Made by a program: the position numbers and the translations under genes. From NCBI RefSeq assembly GCF_013368755.1, contig NC_049562.1, positions 6,324,001 to 6,388,000 of the forward strand: a stretch of DNA of 64,000 nucleotides, in the 5' to 3' direction. Source of the stretch: Talaromyces rugulosus (Eukaryota > Ascomycota > Eurotiomycetes > Eurotiales > Trichocomaceae). Numbering within the stretch: position 1 is the first letter of the stretch; each line of letters starts with the position of its first letter. This document shows positions 12,364 to 23,427 of this stretch, piece by piece. Under the pieces are notes generated by a model. That model worked only from the letters and a program-made list of their open reading frames with translations. It had not been told where the DNA came from and did no database searches.

Positions 12364-13720
12364 TTAAGATACTTTTTTTTCAACTCCAACTGTGATGAAA
12401 GCCTTGATCGAATTTACTGCCAGCCCGCAAAGGTCCATCTCGGACATTGTCGGCTGGTCGACGGTAGAACCAATCACTTCAAAATGCGCGGCTGAACTCT
12501 CCAAAACATTCTTGAAGTGAGCAGGCGAAGGCCCCCACGTATTCTTTGCTTTCCCCAATATTGAAGACTTTTGCCTTTGATCATCAGTGTGGGGAGGGTA
12601 TTCCACGTAAAAGGTACAATTGGAGTTTTGAACCTATCAAAAGATGTCAGTGTCACCTTTCATGCTGTTAGGCCCTTTAGATGAACTACCTTCTTTTCAA
12701 ACTCTGCCAGCTGCTCTGTGTCATTCGGAAATCCGGAGATAATGCCCCATGATTGTCCATCTATGGCTGTGATCTCATTCTCGAGCACTTCAACAACCAG
12801 ACTAGCCGGAACGTCAAATTCCTTATCGAGACAATTCTTGATGATTCCGTGATGGCGATATTCGACATCGTGCGCCTTTTCGTGGAGCCTTTTGTTCATA
12901 GATATATGAGGAAGTGAAAGCTCTCTTGAGACGTGGCTAGCGATCTTGTCGCTGGCCACTGGATCCCCTAGTAGTCTTTAGCGAGAAAAGCCAAATGCTC
13001 CATGTACCAAATATATTACATACCGGCAATGAAAATGATGGGCAATCGCTTTTCTCGTCTGGCGAGGTGGTCTTCCCTTTCACGGTACAAAGATTCCGCC
13101 CACTGCGTTGCTTCATTGGAATGAATCTTCGCTAAAAGGCCCTGAAACTCGCTGAGATCTTTTTTGCCAAAGGTTTTCTGTTCGTATTCGTGCGCCTGGA
13201 CTAGGCACTCGAACTTGTCCATCTCCTTAACCCATTTGGCTTCTGGTGTTTCGCCTTGTTCATATTCTAGCCATAACTCGCTGATTTCTGTTGCTCTTTT
13301 CGGACTGTAAGTTTGGAGCAAGTTGTCTAAATATTGGAAGCCATTGCGTTCCATGTCGTATTTACGTTCTATCCAGGTGGTTTTTATAAGCTTTACTAAG
13401 CTAAGACAATACGAGGCTTGGAAGGCATACCCTTTGCAACTCCTGCGAACGTCGGAATATCCCCTATGGCAGACTCGGCCAAATCATGGACCAAAGCCAT
13501 TTGAATGCATTTCGCTCTATCTCGATTTGGGCATTCCTGACGAGGTCAGCTGCTGAAAGGGAGATAGGGACCTCAGGAAGTACTGGATGGCCAAAATGGC
13601 TACGCGAAAGCTATGCGCCGCCACACTCTCAGGGTTCGGAATCGTCCTCAGCCATCCTGTCCGTGGCAAATGCTTTAGCGTCTCTATTGCGTGTAGGAAA
13701 GGTAAGGGTGTGGCTTCCAT
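12364..13720 (-). CDS. HD-domain 5'-nucleotidase (HDDC2/YfbR-like) fused to a degenerate NMP-kinase-like domain
   Basis: Domain 1: residues from FLHAIETLKHLPRTGWL and NPESVAAHSFR (first His), then MALVHDLAESAIGDI (the HD pair), KYDMERNGFQYL, and WVKEMDKFECLVQAHEYE with the last metal-binding Asp. All metal ligands of an HDDC2-type 5'-deoxynucleotidase are therefore present. Domain 2: LPIIFIAGDPVASDKIAS, then a VPASLVVEVL...WGIISGFPND stretch that mirrors adenylate/UMP kinase order. Its P-loop reads GDPVASDKIA: the lysine stays, but the second glycine and the Ser/Thr are replaced. Later exons join cleanly (donor GTATGT near 13024, acceptor ACTAG; donor GTAGTT near 12690, acceptor GATAG). The first junction near 13517-13584 is less clear. 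The only phase-consistent acceptor (13517) shortens the loop before the HD motif, so the model there is provisional. Confidence 0.75.
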
Positions 13721-14320
13721 TGTTAAGAAGTAAATGAGGTTTTATGAGGATTCCAGCAGGGTGCACATGTGCAGGAAGGGTATTTGGTATATATTTGGGA
13801 TAAACTGGCCCCACTGTTCTCTCATCCCCTCTTCTCCGCTCGCCCCTCATCTGATATAACATTTTCAATTTCCTGAAATAGTGTCCACAATACTCTTTGT
13901 ACGTGTCCATTTCCCCTCAGCTGGAATTGGAATAGCAATTCCGGCTCATAGAGGGCAAACAGAAAGGTTGAGCGGTAAACGTAACATCTGTCAAGCGAGA
14001 TTTCTTTAGATGAATGCTGGTGAATACCTGGCGCTACAGGTCGCACTTTTCGAGATACCCCTGTTGATAGCGCATGACGCTAAAAGTCACTTTTTTCGTT
14101 TGAGATCGAGCCCGCTCCATCAATCTTGATTGTACATCATACTAGACTATGCATGACTAGATAAATACGCATCTAGATAGGTAGGTATTATGTATTAGGT
14201 AGCTGTACAGGAGAAAACCTCAATACCCCACCCCCCGCGATACCTTGCGTATTTTCTCTTTGTATTTGCAAAGAGTCCCTCGAGATTACTTTTACTTCAA
14301 AGCCTCCTATATCAGCAACG
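13721..14320. other. Divergent intergenic region
   Basis: Separates the HD-domain gene from the broken kinase-like gene. A CCCCACCCCCCGCG stretch occurs at about 14226-14240. No supported gene. Confidence 0.4.
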
Positions 14321-15043
14321 ATGGATCAATCACCCAACGATCCTTTTACGCAGGAAATTCAGCGACCGAGGGCTTATTACGAGGGGAAAAGAGAGCGGTC
14401 TAATTTGGGTTCTGCTGATGACCGACGGATAATCGATCTCAGTTTGGGAATGGTTGATGGTGTGTTCTGCTACACATATTGGTACGAGCACCAGGGTATT
14501 CGGCTGGCTGATATACCCGGCACTATTTCTGGTGGTATACTCCGCCTGCAATAAAATCTGCCCGACTCAGTCGACCACGGCGATCACGAAATCATCGGTG
14601 ACCAAATACGCTCCCTCGTGAATGTGCCACCGCTTCCAGAGCTAGATGATAACTCCGAGGAACTTGATACAATACTTGCCTCGCATTGTCGAAGTCGATT
14701 TGTCAAGAAAGGCAAATATAAGAGCGAAACCAGGAATCTGCTCGAATGCCAAGGTGGATCTTGCCCAGGAGTGCCAAAATCATCTCACATCATTCAATTA
14801 CTGGAAAAGTCGCCCGAGGGGATGTTGGTTTTCGAAAAATTCAAGCCCCGATGCATTTTAGGGTACATTTAGTCCCTTGCTACCTACAAAGACTGGACCT
14901 TGAAGATAATCTCCGGGATGAAGGGACTTCACTCGCTTGGGATTATTCATCGTGATCTCCGTATCGACAATATTGTCTTCTCCCACGACATTATTGACAC
15001 TTATCGAGCGTATCGAACACGAGGGCGTTCTCATACCCCGTGA
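14321..15043 (+). pseudogene. Protein-kinase-like gene broken by in-frame stops and truncated
   Basis: One reading frame runs from ATG 14321 to 15043 with only two interruptions, TAA at 14552-14554 and TAG at 14870-14872. Coding-like sequence continues in the same frame after each. The 3' part reads KDWTLKIISGMKGLHSLG followed by IIHRDLRIDNIVFSHD. This is the catalytic loop of a fungal kinase-like protein (HRDLRxxN), preceded by the usual LHxxG helix. The N-terminal part (YYEGKRERSNLGSADD...) has no recognised domain. The frame ends at TGA 15041 before any activation segment, so the C-lobe is missing. Both stops can be explained by C-to-T or G-to-A change. It is best read as a decaying gene; a spliced functional product cannot be fully excluded. 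Confidence 0.65.
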
Positions 15044-15221
15044 AAGCCCTTTGGCACTAAGAACCACGAATAAACTTGTAGTACGATAGACATAGGGGAT
15101 TTGTCTATATATGACTCTTTCCAAGCAACCCGCCAAGGAGTCCTTTTTGATAAGACGGTAAAAAACCCGGGGTCCACTGGACATGTTCAAAGGCGGGTTT
15201 CTCTCCGTGGCCCACCTTTTC

Positions 15222-15227
15222 CCGCGG
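15222..15227. promoter_or_regulatory. CCGCGG motif in the regulator-gene promoter
   Basis: CCGCGG within TTCCCGCGGGA, 113 bases upstream of the Zn2Cys6 gene start. The same extended motif recurs upstream of several cluster genes (20055, 23215, 26593) and inside the first exon of the MFS exporter (25334). The binding protein is unknown. Confidence 0.3.
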
Positions 15228-15339
15228 GATTTCACTTGCCGTCGTCGTCCGCTTGGTTATCTTCCGTCCATACTCATTCTCCTCTTGGAAAATATCTCGT
15301 GCTTTTTTATTTTGAGACGCATACGATGATTGACGAACA

Positions 15340-18029
15340 ATGACTAAGCAAGGAAGTCGACGAGCCGTTAAGGCTTGTCGTTTCTGTCGTCAGCGTAAGG
15401 TGAGCTTTCGCACATGCACATAGTGTATCCTATGAGATGCTGTGTATGTTAATAGATGAATAGATGAAATGCGACAATATACATCCCTCATGCAATGCCT
15501 GTAACCTGTATGGAAAAAATTGTGTTTATGATGAGCTTCCCAGACGAGCAAGGTTAGTACAGTCAATAATTATCAAAATAGAACTTCCACTGCTGTGATC
15601 TGAAGGTCCACCATTGCAATCCAGGCGTTGACATACCAGTAATGTTGCAGACCATCCTACTCGCGTATTTCTCAGCTCGAGGAAGAAAACCAGCAGCTTA
15701 AAAGATCTTTGGCTACAGTACGCCCTCGAAATGAGGACCGCAACGAGCGTTTATCTTCAGAATTGTCTGAAGAACAACCCACCAACGAACCTTCAGATTC
15801 TAATAGAGGAAATACTGGCTTGCCAAGCTCTGCCCGACTTTTAATCCCCTCAGATAATGCACAGCCAGACAACTGCTCACAGACTGTGGAATCTAGGATT
15901 GTCATGTCAGTAGAAGGAGAGCCGAGATATCACGGCCCAACTAGTACACTTTTTGAAGATGGGTCTGCAGACCGCAGAGCATACCAAAACTTGTCTTGCA
16001 TGTCACAAGTTCCGCCTGTGTGGGTGCAAAAGGGACTCATGGCCGAGGCGGCATGTCAGCGTATGTTGTCCGTGATACCTATTGGCTCTTGCTAAATCTT
16101 GATTCAGGTCACATGGAGATAATAAATCTACACCAAAAGAAGCTGGACTTTGACGGTGTAGATCCAGATCTGGGTATGCATCTATTGGAGCTCCACTGGA
16201 ACCGTCAACATCACGCTTTCCTGATTACATATCGCCCAGCGTTCATGAGGGATATGGCGTGCGGCGGACCTTATTTCTCAAAGCTACTCTTGAACGCCAT
16301 ATACTTTGGCGCCTCAAAATTTAGTTCTCGACTAGAGGTTCGTCGCGACCCGAATGACGTCCGCACTGCTGGCTGGCTCTATCGACAGCGAGTTCGAGAT
16401 TTACTCGGCGGAGCTCTTGACCGAAGTGACATTACTACAATCCAGGCACTTTTGGTGATGGCAAGTTCGCTATTTGCATTGGGCGACGAACGAAGTGCTG
16501 CCTGGCTATATGCAGGTACTGCATTTCGGATGATTATTGACCTGGGTATGCATGTAGACGGGTCAAGATTACCCAACTATCGGAAATTCACAGACGAAGA
16601 TCGCGAGATACGGAGGCGTGTGTTTTGGGGAGCTTTTGGTAAGACCGTATTATAAGAAATGAATTTTCAATTTTACTGATATGTGTCAAGTGGTGGACAA
16701 AATCCAGAGTTTGTATCAGGGCAGACCGGTTAGCCTTCAAGAACAGGAGTGTAACGTACCTATTACGTTTTTGGATGATTTCGAAGAACTCGAACACTGG
16801 AAACCATTCGCCTACTCGACGACTCAAAGCCATCCTGGCTCGCCCGCCCATAGCGTCTCCACATTCACCGAGCTCTGCAAGCTGAGCATGATAATGAACC
16901 GTATACTGAACAAAGTGTACGGGGAAAGAAGCTCGAAGAGAACTCCACGAGAGCTTGCTGGGGATTTGAAACTCCTCCACAGAAATCTGGATCAGTGGCG
17001 AGCTAATCTTCCGGCCCATCTGAGCTATGATCCATCAAACACGACTATGCCGATTCCACCCCCGCATGTTCTCTCTTTACTGTAAGTATTGTTTCTGTGT
17101 TAGTGTGACATAATTTGCTGACAACTGAAAGCGCTATGCATAACGTACTCCTTATCCTCCTACATCGTCCCTTTGTATCCGATGGAGACCTGCATTCAAG
17201 TCCATCCAACGCCATAAACTCATTTCTAGTGTGTGCCACTGCAGCCAAAATGACAGTAAAACTGCTTCGGGCATACGACACGGCCTTTTCCATCCAACGA
17301 GCGCCTTATCTAATATCGTATGCCACATATGTCAGCGCAACAATCCATGTGCGAATCGCAGCCCAGCGAGAACCCGGCTCTGAGGCTCATGTGTGCCTCG
17401 CGACATGCCTAGATATTTTTAAGAAAAATCAAGAAACGAACTGGGCCGTGCGAAGAGCAAATGTTATCATCCAGAATTTGATGAATCGGATGCATGTGAG
17501 CATTACGGATGAACATGTTCTCGACTCGCAAGAGTCCCAGGTTCAGCCCAATATTGGGCGTGACGAAAATAACCTAATTCAACTGGACGCTTCAAGTATT
17601 CAATCAAATGAAAATGACAGGACAAACCAGTCATCGCATATTATAAGACAGAATATGGAGTCATTTCGTGGAGCGGGCGATACTTCAGCTATGGACCAGA
17701 TAACCTCTGATTTAGATATTGATGCCATAATACAGAGTTTTATCCGCGAACAGCAGAGCAGGCCACAGGTTCAAATGGCAGGAAATGATGCATCGACAGT
17801 ATATCAAACCGCGAACCAATGGTTCCCTTCTGCATCATTTGTGACGGACAATCTGCCCATCCAGGAGCATCACAGCACTCAAAATCTTGTCCAGGGTGAT
17901 CCCTTTGGGGTAAACTATTCGCAGGACGAGGGGATTACAGCACAGTTTTCTGCAGATGATATGCTTTTTGGATTTAATAGCTCAGCGATTGAAGGAATTG
18001 GGTGGGAAATCGACGATCGAATGTTATAA
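15340..18029 (+). CDS. Zn2Cys6 fungal transcription factor
   Basis: Six exons in phase: 15340-15399, 15464-15552, 15651-16060, 16108-16638, 16691-17081 and 17132-18029, giving 792 aa. The first intron splits the zinc cluster. After joining, the motif is C-x2-C-x6-C-x6-C-x2-C-x6-C (ACRFCRQRK, MKCDNIHPSC, NACNLYGKNC). A coiled-coil dimerisation stretch follows (ISQLEEENQQLKR). The middle region holds the fungal-specific transcription factor domain, with the diagnostic GTAFRMIIDLGMHVDGSRLP and EIRRRVFWGAFG segments. The Asn/Gln/Asp-rich C-terminus is a plausible activation region. It ends 57 bases from the convergent sugar-porter gene and heads the apparent metabolic cluster, so it is the natural candidate pathway regulator. 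That link is inferred from position only. Confidence 0.92.
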
Positions 18030-18085
18030 GCTGCATTAGAAGTTTCCACAGAGATAATATTAACATTGAAAATATTGCTAAACGA

Positions 18086-19716
18086 TTATACATTTTCCTC
18101 CTGAACATATTTTGGCTTCCATGCGGCAACCTCAACAGGTGACTCACCCGATGACTTGTCCGAAATTGGTGCAGATAAATTTTCATGTCTCGGCAGTTGC
18201 CTCGACACCTTGACAACATCAAATACGCTTTTTGATTCTCGAAAGATGGCATCCATCTCCTCCAACGAGCGACCACTTGTTTCAGGGAAAAAGAAATAAA
18301 CCAGTGGCACAAATGTCGCGTTGAGAACTGCGAATATAATCCAATAATGACTTCCCAGGTTGGTTGTGCCCGGGGGAGTGACCTGAGCCACAATAAACTG
18401 GCACAGCCATTGAGTTGCGTTGGCAATGGCCGTGATGGGAACTCGATGACGCAGAGGCGCCAGCTCCGAGGCATACAAGAATGTCTGGCCCAGGAAACCC
18501 ATTGGATAGAAAAAGTCAAAGAGAAATACAAACACAACCGCGGCAGTGCCGGCGGAGCCTTGCGACTTACCACCTGTGCCTGCGAGCACGGCGGTGGAGA
18601 GGGCAAGACCAGTACCTGTAATCATGAAAAGTTTGCGCCGGCCATATCGATCGATTAAGAAAAGCGGTAATAATGAAGAAACAGTCTGAAAGCTGGTGAG
18701 ACAGGCGCCCAAAATGCGAGACTTGAGGCCGGTAAATCCCAAGTCGTCGAAAATGGTGGTGGTATAAAACACCATGGCTGAGATACCACACATCTGCTGG
18801 AACATCTGGCCACATGCGGCCAGTACGGTGCGGTGCAAGACTCGCTCTTCTCCGTTTCGGGTCAACTCTTTCAGACTGCCGCTGACTGCTGACAAGGATC
18901 GTTCGATCTCGGCCATTTCCTCCTGGACTCTCAAGGAGGTTTCTTCTTCGTCTTCCAGAGCCGCAAGGACGATTCTTGCTTCTTCTAGACGACCCTTTCG
19001 GGCCAGCCAGCGAGGTGATTCGGGGAGTAGGAAGATGAAAGGAATCACGAATATAGCAAGTATAACAGGGAAGACCAACGGCACGCGCCATTGTACGGCT
19101 TCGACGGAGGAAAATGAAAAGCCGAATGAAACCCACTCGGACAGAGTAATGCCACCGCTGATGCAGACACCCTCCAGAAGAACAAACGCGCCTCTGTGCG
19201 CCGAAGTTGAACACTCAGACTGCCACACAGGGATGGCACTGCTTATAGTACCAATAGCACCCCCAACAATTAATCTTCCCACGAGGAACTGGCCGAGGCT
19301 AAAAGCCGATGACTCTAGTGCCAGACCGATGATTGACAGAACCAGTCCGATTAGAGTAGTTCGCAATCGGCCGATGCGGTCACTGTAACTAATACATAGC
19401 AGAGAACCGACGACGGCTCCGAGATCGTAGGATCCAGTGACAACGCCTTTGATACGGGCATTATATGTTTTTTGGGCACCTTCAGTGTTTACTGTGTCTA
19501 GTGACGGAAATTGCTATGTCACTCCATTAGTATGCACACATTATCTCTCAAAGATGAAATAGCACCTACCTTTACAAAAGACTCTAACGTAGCAATTCCT
19601 CCAGTAGAACCGTTGTTGTAGCCGAAAAGAAGAAAGCTGGGCGCGACGATGAGCAGCACCATGGCAACCTTCAAACGTGACCCGCGCAGCCCTAGGTAGC
19701 TGTTCTCCCTCGCCAT
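18086..19716 (-). CDS. MFS sugar-porter-family transporter
   Basis: Two exons, 19716-19570 and 19513-18086 (56-nt intron), give 524 aa with about 12 hydrophobic segments. Sugar-porter signatures are all present: LLFGYNNGSTGG in TM1, SDRIGRLRT in the first loop, PESPRWLARKGR before the central loop, DRYGRRKLF after TM8, and PETSGRSLEEMD after TM12. The TM7 region QQMCGISAMVFYTT matches the QQxxG sugar-contact motif. It is a plasma-membrane proton symporter or facilitator; substrate cannot be read from sequence and may be a sugar or an organic acid such as quinate. It starts 638 bases from the divergent PrpF-family gene and shares that promoter. Confidence 0.9.
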
Positions 19717-20353
19717 GACGATGATGCTATTGGATCTGGTAGGCAGGACAATATATTGCCAAAAGAAAGCATTTCATATACATAAAAAAATAAAGAAAAT
19801 CCTGCGACAAGCGGGGACAGATCGAATTAATTATACACCATCAAGCTCAGTTACACAGCGTGCGGGGAGGGAACGTGCCATTGGGGACTATGACCTCCCC
19901 CATGGGGAGTGGGGAGAGTCTCCATCAGAGTCATGGTTGGCCAGTAATGTTAGATTAGGCCTCATCCGGATATATCGGCCCAAGGCCAATAATGCAGGTA
20001 CCGCTCGAAGGGTGAATGAATTAGGTGGCGTACCAAACCCTGTCTGTTGACTTCCCGCGGCATGTTACTATCCACGGCTTCTCAGTTCCCGTCCATAGCA
20101 GCGATCGATACACTTGTAGAGATGACATCAGGACAATTTGGTATTTGATTTGGGCAATGAATCCGTAGTATTTAATTATTAATTTTAGATGAACGTTTAT
20201 GTATTAATACTACCTAATGACCTTGGTGCTGCCGCAGGGGACTCCCACTGAGAGTTTGCATACACTCCTGTTCAACCAGCCAAAGAGCCAATGCAATTCC
20301 ACCCAATAAAGAGAATTTTCTTGTCCAAATTTCCAATAGTGCAATTTCCAAAA
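19717..20353. promoter_or_regulatory. Divergent promoter between sugar porter and PrpF-family gene
   Basis: 637 bases with no gene. Contains the everted repeat CCG-N7-CGG at 19966-19978 (CCGGATATATCGG), a spacing type used by Zn2Cys6 dimers, and a TTCCCGCGG at about 20052-20060. Co-regulation of the two genes by the neighbouring Zn2Cys6 protein is a reasonable guess, not shown. Confidence 0.4.
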
Positions 20354-21708
20354 ATGTCAACGCAATGTGATCCAGTGGCCGTGGCCACCCAGCAACCGGT
20401 CCCACAGATATTCGCCAAAGCTGTCGGTGCAGCAGCAGTGCCGTCACTCATCCATCAACGCAAACGGTTTAGGCTACCTTCGGTGTTGATGCGCTCTGGA
20501 ACTTCTAGGGGTCTTTTTATCCATCGACATCACCTTCCGCCATCGCAGGCTGAATGGGGTTCCATCCTTATCGGCGCTTTGGGTTCTAGAAACGATGATC
20601 CTCGCCAGCTTGAGGGAGTTGGGGGTGCCACGTCAACTACGTCAAAGGCTGTGGTTGTTTCAAAGTCTTATAAACCAGGCATTGATGTTGAATATACGTT
20701 TGCGCAGATCACGGTTGGCCAGGAAAGAGTTGACATGACCGGAAATTGTGGTAATATGGCCTCTGGAATTGCGGCTTTTGCACTGGAAGAGGGTCTAGTT
20801 ACTGCAAAACCGGGCGAATCAGAGGTAAATTAAACACCCTCCCCAAAAATACAGATAGAATACTGATGGGGAGCTTTTCTTAGATATCGGTCCGAATATT
20901 TAATACAAACACACGGACTGTCCTGGTGGAAACGATTCAAGTCGATATCGACGGGCACTTTCTTGAAGATGGAAATTATAGAATTAGCGGCGTCAAAGGT
21001 ACCGGAAGCAGCATCAAAGTATCATTTTTGAATCCCGGAGGAAGTATGACTGGGAAAACATTCCCGACAGAAAACCGTCAGGATGATATTATGGTGCATG
21101 CCAACAGTCTTCCGGCACCCTTTGTTGTTAAAGCAACGCTGATTGACGTATCCAACCCTTTTATTTTTGTGGATGCGTCTTCCTTGCCTCCTGATTTCCA
21201 CGCTGCTGGACCAGATGCAGATATATCACTTGATATAATCGAAGCCATCCGACGACAAGGGGCAGTCGAATACGGTCTTGCTAGCGATGTCCAAGATGCT
21301 GGTCTTAGAAGAGGCACTCCAAAAATTGCACTCGTGTCAAGACTTATGGCTTCGTCGATGCAAACTACGAAAATACCAGATATTTCTGTCCTGGCCTACA
21401 GTATGGGCAAGGTTCACCCGAGTGTCCAGCTCACTGGAGCCGTGTGTCTCGGAGCTGCTGCATGTCTTGAGGGGACTGTTGTCTCAGAGCTGATGACAGA
21501 AAATCCAAAACCATCAACAAAGGACATTTTTGAATTGGCAAGTCAGCAAAATCAAAGAAACAAGCCGGGACGCAGTGTAGTTATCGGTCACAATAGCGGT
21601 ATTATTGACGTCGACGTTGATGTGACTGCGGATGATGAAGTGCGGAGTGTGACAGTTTTTCGAACAGCTCGGAGATTATTTGAGGGCACTATTATTGTTC
21701 CAGTATAG
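20354..21708 (+). CDS. PrpF-family aconitate isomerase-like enzyme
   Basis: Exons 20354-20824 and 20884-21708 join in phase to give 431 aa, a little longer than bacterial PrpF (~390). Substrate-binding N-terminal motif: LMRSGTSRGLF. Then GVGGATSTTSKAVVV and MTGNCGNMASGIAAFA. Lys98 and Cys132 are 34 residues apart, the same spacing as the Lys73/Cys107 pair discussed for Shewanella PrpF. The second half has its own pseudo-repeat (LNPGGSMTGKTFPT, GHNSGIIDVDVDV). PrpF proteins isomerise cis/trans-aconitate or related dienoic acids; the Ustilago Adi1 enzyme of this family makes trans-aconitate from cis-aconitate. An upstream in-frame ATG (20291) would add 21 residues that could act as a targeting sequence; the 20354 start (AAAAATGTC) is preferred. 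It sits between the sugar porter and the mitochondrial carrier. Confidence 0.88.
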
Positions 21709-21942
21709 AGAGGTTTGGTTACTCTTGTTAGAGTAAGTATGTAAATGCAATATAGATTATGTGTGAATAGACATATCAACTTCCAACCATAGTTCGTTGA
21801 AGATGATTTCGACGTTTAAAAGCTGTTGTGATTTATTCTTACTTATTCTAATCATTTTTAAAGAGTAAAAAGCTACCAGGAAGAATGCAGAAGAACAGAA
21901 ACTTGAATATTGGAAATATTCTACTCTAATGAATTCGATAGT

Positions 21943-23068
21943 CTACAAAACAGTTTTGTTTACAGCAGAAGACAACAAACCCGCAACCTGTTCGTAGACC
22001 GAAAAGACTATGCCACCACTAAGAACTAGTCGTCCTAGCCTCATAGTACTTCCCTTCCAGAATCCCCTGGCACCTGATTCTCGATAGACACCAAAAATAG
22101 CATCTTTAATGGAAGCACGCTCGGTTCCCTGAACGCGCGTCTTGATCGTATCAAAAGGCTGGGTTGCATAGACCGTAATAATACCCGCAAGCGATCCAAT
22201 ACCAAACGTGGTGATTCCATTCAACTGCACTTGATTTTGCTTGGCCGTCTCTTTGAGGATATTGTATGATCCCATGCGCACAGCAGATGTGGCAGACTGT
22301 TTGATAGTGGTAGGGACCAATCCTTGATAAAGACCAGCCAGCCCTTGCTCACGAACCAAGAGCTGAACACCATGTGTCGCAGAGCGAAACCGCCGAAGCC
22401 CTTTGGCGTCGTCAATTCTATATAAATAGAATTAGCACAGTTGCTGCTATTTTTGAAGTAGTGTATGTAGAAACTGCACATACAGCGCCGTTTTGATCCG
22501 TTCAGTCGGCGTCACCGCAACAATACTCTCCACACATCCAGCCATCATCCCCGCTAGAATTCCCAGCGGTTTGGACAAGTTTCCCTTATCATCTGCCAGC
22601 GCGTTTTTGATAGAATCAAATGTAAGAAACCGAACCGAGGCTTTGAAAGCAGTCCCCAAAACTAGTGTCGAGCATCCCGTATAAAGAGCCGAGATACCCT
22701 CTGTCCGGACAATATTGTGAATTAAAGCGAGTGGATTGGTGGTTGTTATTGATGAAGAAGTAGCACGAAGCTGGAGTCTGGTTTTGGCAAACTCAAAGGG
22801 ATACTACTTGCTCAAAAACAATGATAATGATAAGTGAATTTATCTCTTGCTAGCGGTTAATAGGGGATCTTACTGTACAAGTTGCTTCGACGCTTCCGGC
22901 GACACCACCCGCTATTAAAGAAACTGCCGGTGATAAATAGGTCTTGCATATTAGAACTATCAGTTTCTTTTTTTCTGGGAGGTGAATATGGGACAAGGCA
23001 TCTTGGAATACCTTTTCTTTACTCGCGGGTCGGGCAGCCTCTTGGCTCTGCGCTTTTGATGATTGCAT
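21943..23068 (-). CDS. Mitochondrial tricarboxylate (citrate) carrier, SLC25A1/CTP1-like
   Basis: Three exons, 23068-22874, 22803-22484 and 22417-21943, give 329 aa. Three carrier repeats are visible. Repeat 1: SLIAGGVAGSVEATCT then YPFEFAKTRLQLRA. Repeat 2: GILAGMMAGCVESIVAVTPTERIKTALID. Repeat 3: GIGSLAGIITVYATQPFDTIKTRVQG. The matching helices carry the ALYTGCSTLVLG and GLYQGLVPTTIKQ type signatures. YPFEFxKTRLQL and VTPxERIKT are characteristic of the citrate transport protein branch. It exchanges citrate, isocitrate or cis-aconitate across the inner mitochondrial membrane. Ustilago Mtt1, which supplies cis-aconitate for itaconate, is in the same family. Lying between a PrpF-family isomerase and an MFS exporter suggests the same supply role. 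The GC-palindrome CCGCGG at 23215 is about 150 bases upstream of the ATG. Confidence 0.9.
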
Positions 23069-23214
23069 TTCGGACCAATATCCCTTAACTGCCTTGTGGA
23101 ATTGACGAATAGATACCTATTTGTTGAAAATCGTAAACTAAAATATCACTAGCCTTCATGTAATATCTTGCTTTGAATTTGTAGACCGGTTACTGCTTGC
23201 TCCTTGAGGAAATC

Positions 23215-23220
23215 CCGCGG
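23215..23220. promoter_or_regulatory. CCGCGG motif upstream of the mitochondrial carrier
   Basis: Within ATCCCGCGGGAAG, about 147 bases upstream of the carrier start. Same extended core as at 15222 and 20055. Confidence 0.3.
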
Positions 23221-23427
23221 GAAGTCTCTTTCCGGCCCTATGGGAGCCAATATGTTCGGCATTTGACTCGGAGTATTGAAAATAAAATAATATGCACGAT
23301 ATATTTTTAATAAAAATCTTATTAAATCCCAGTTGATAGTCCAGTTGCTGTAATATCTAGCTTGATTAGCTGGCAGAGGGCCAAACCCTAGGCCCCGTCG
23401 TTCTATATACACAAAGTAAACTCTAAA

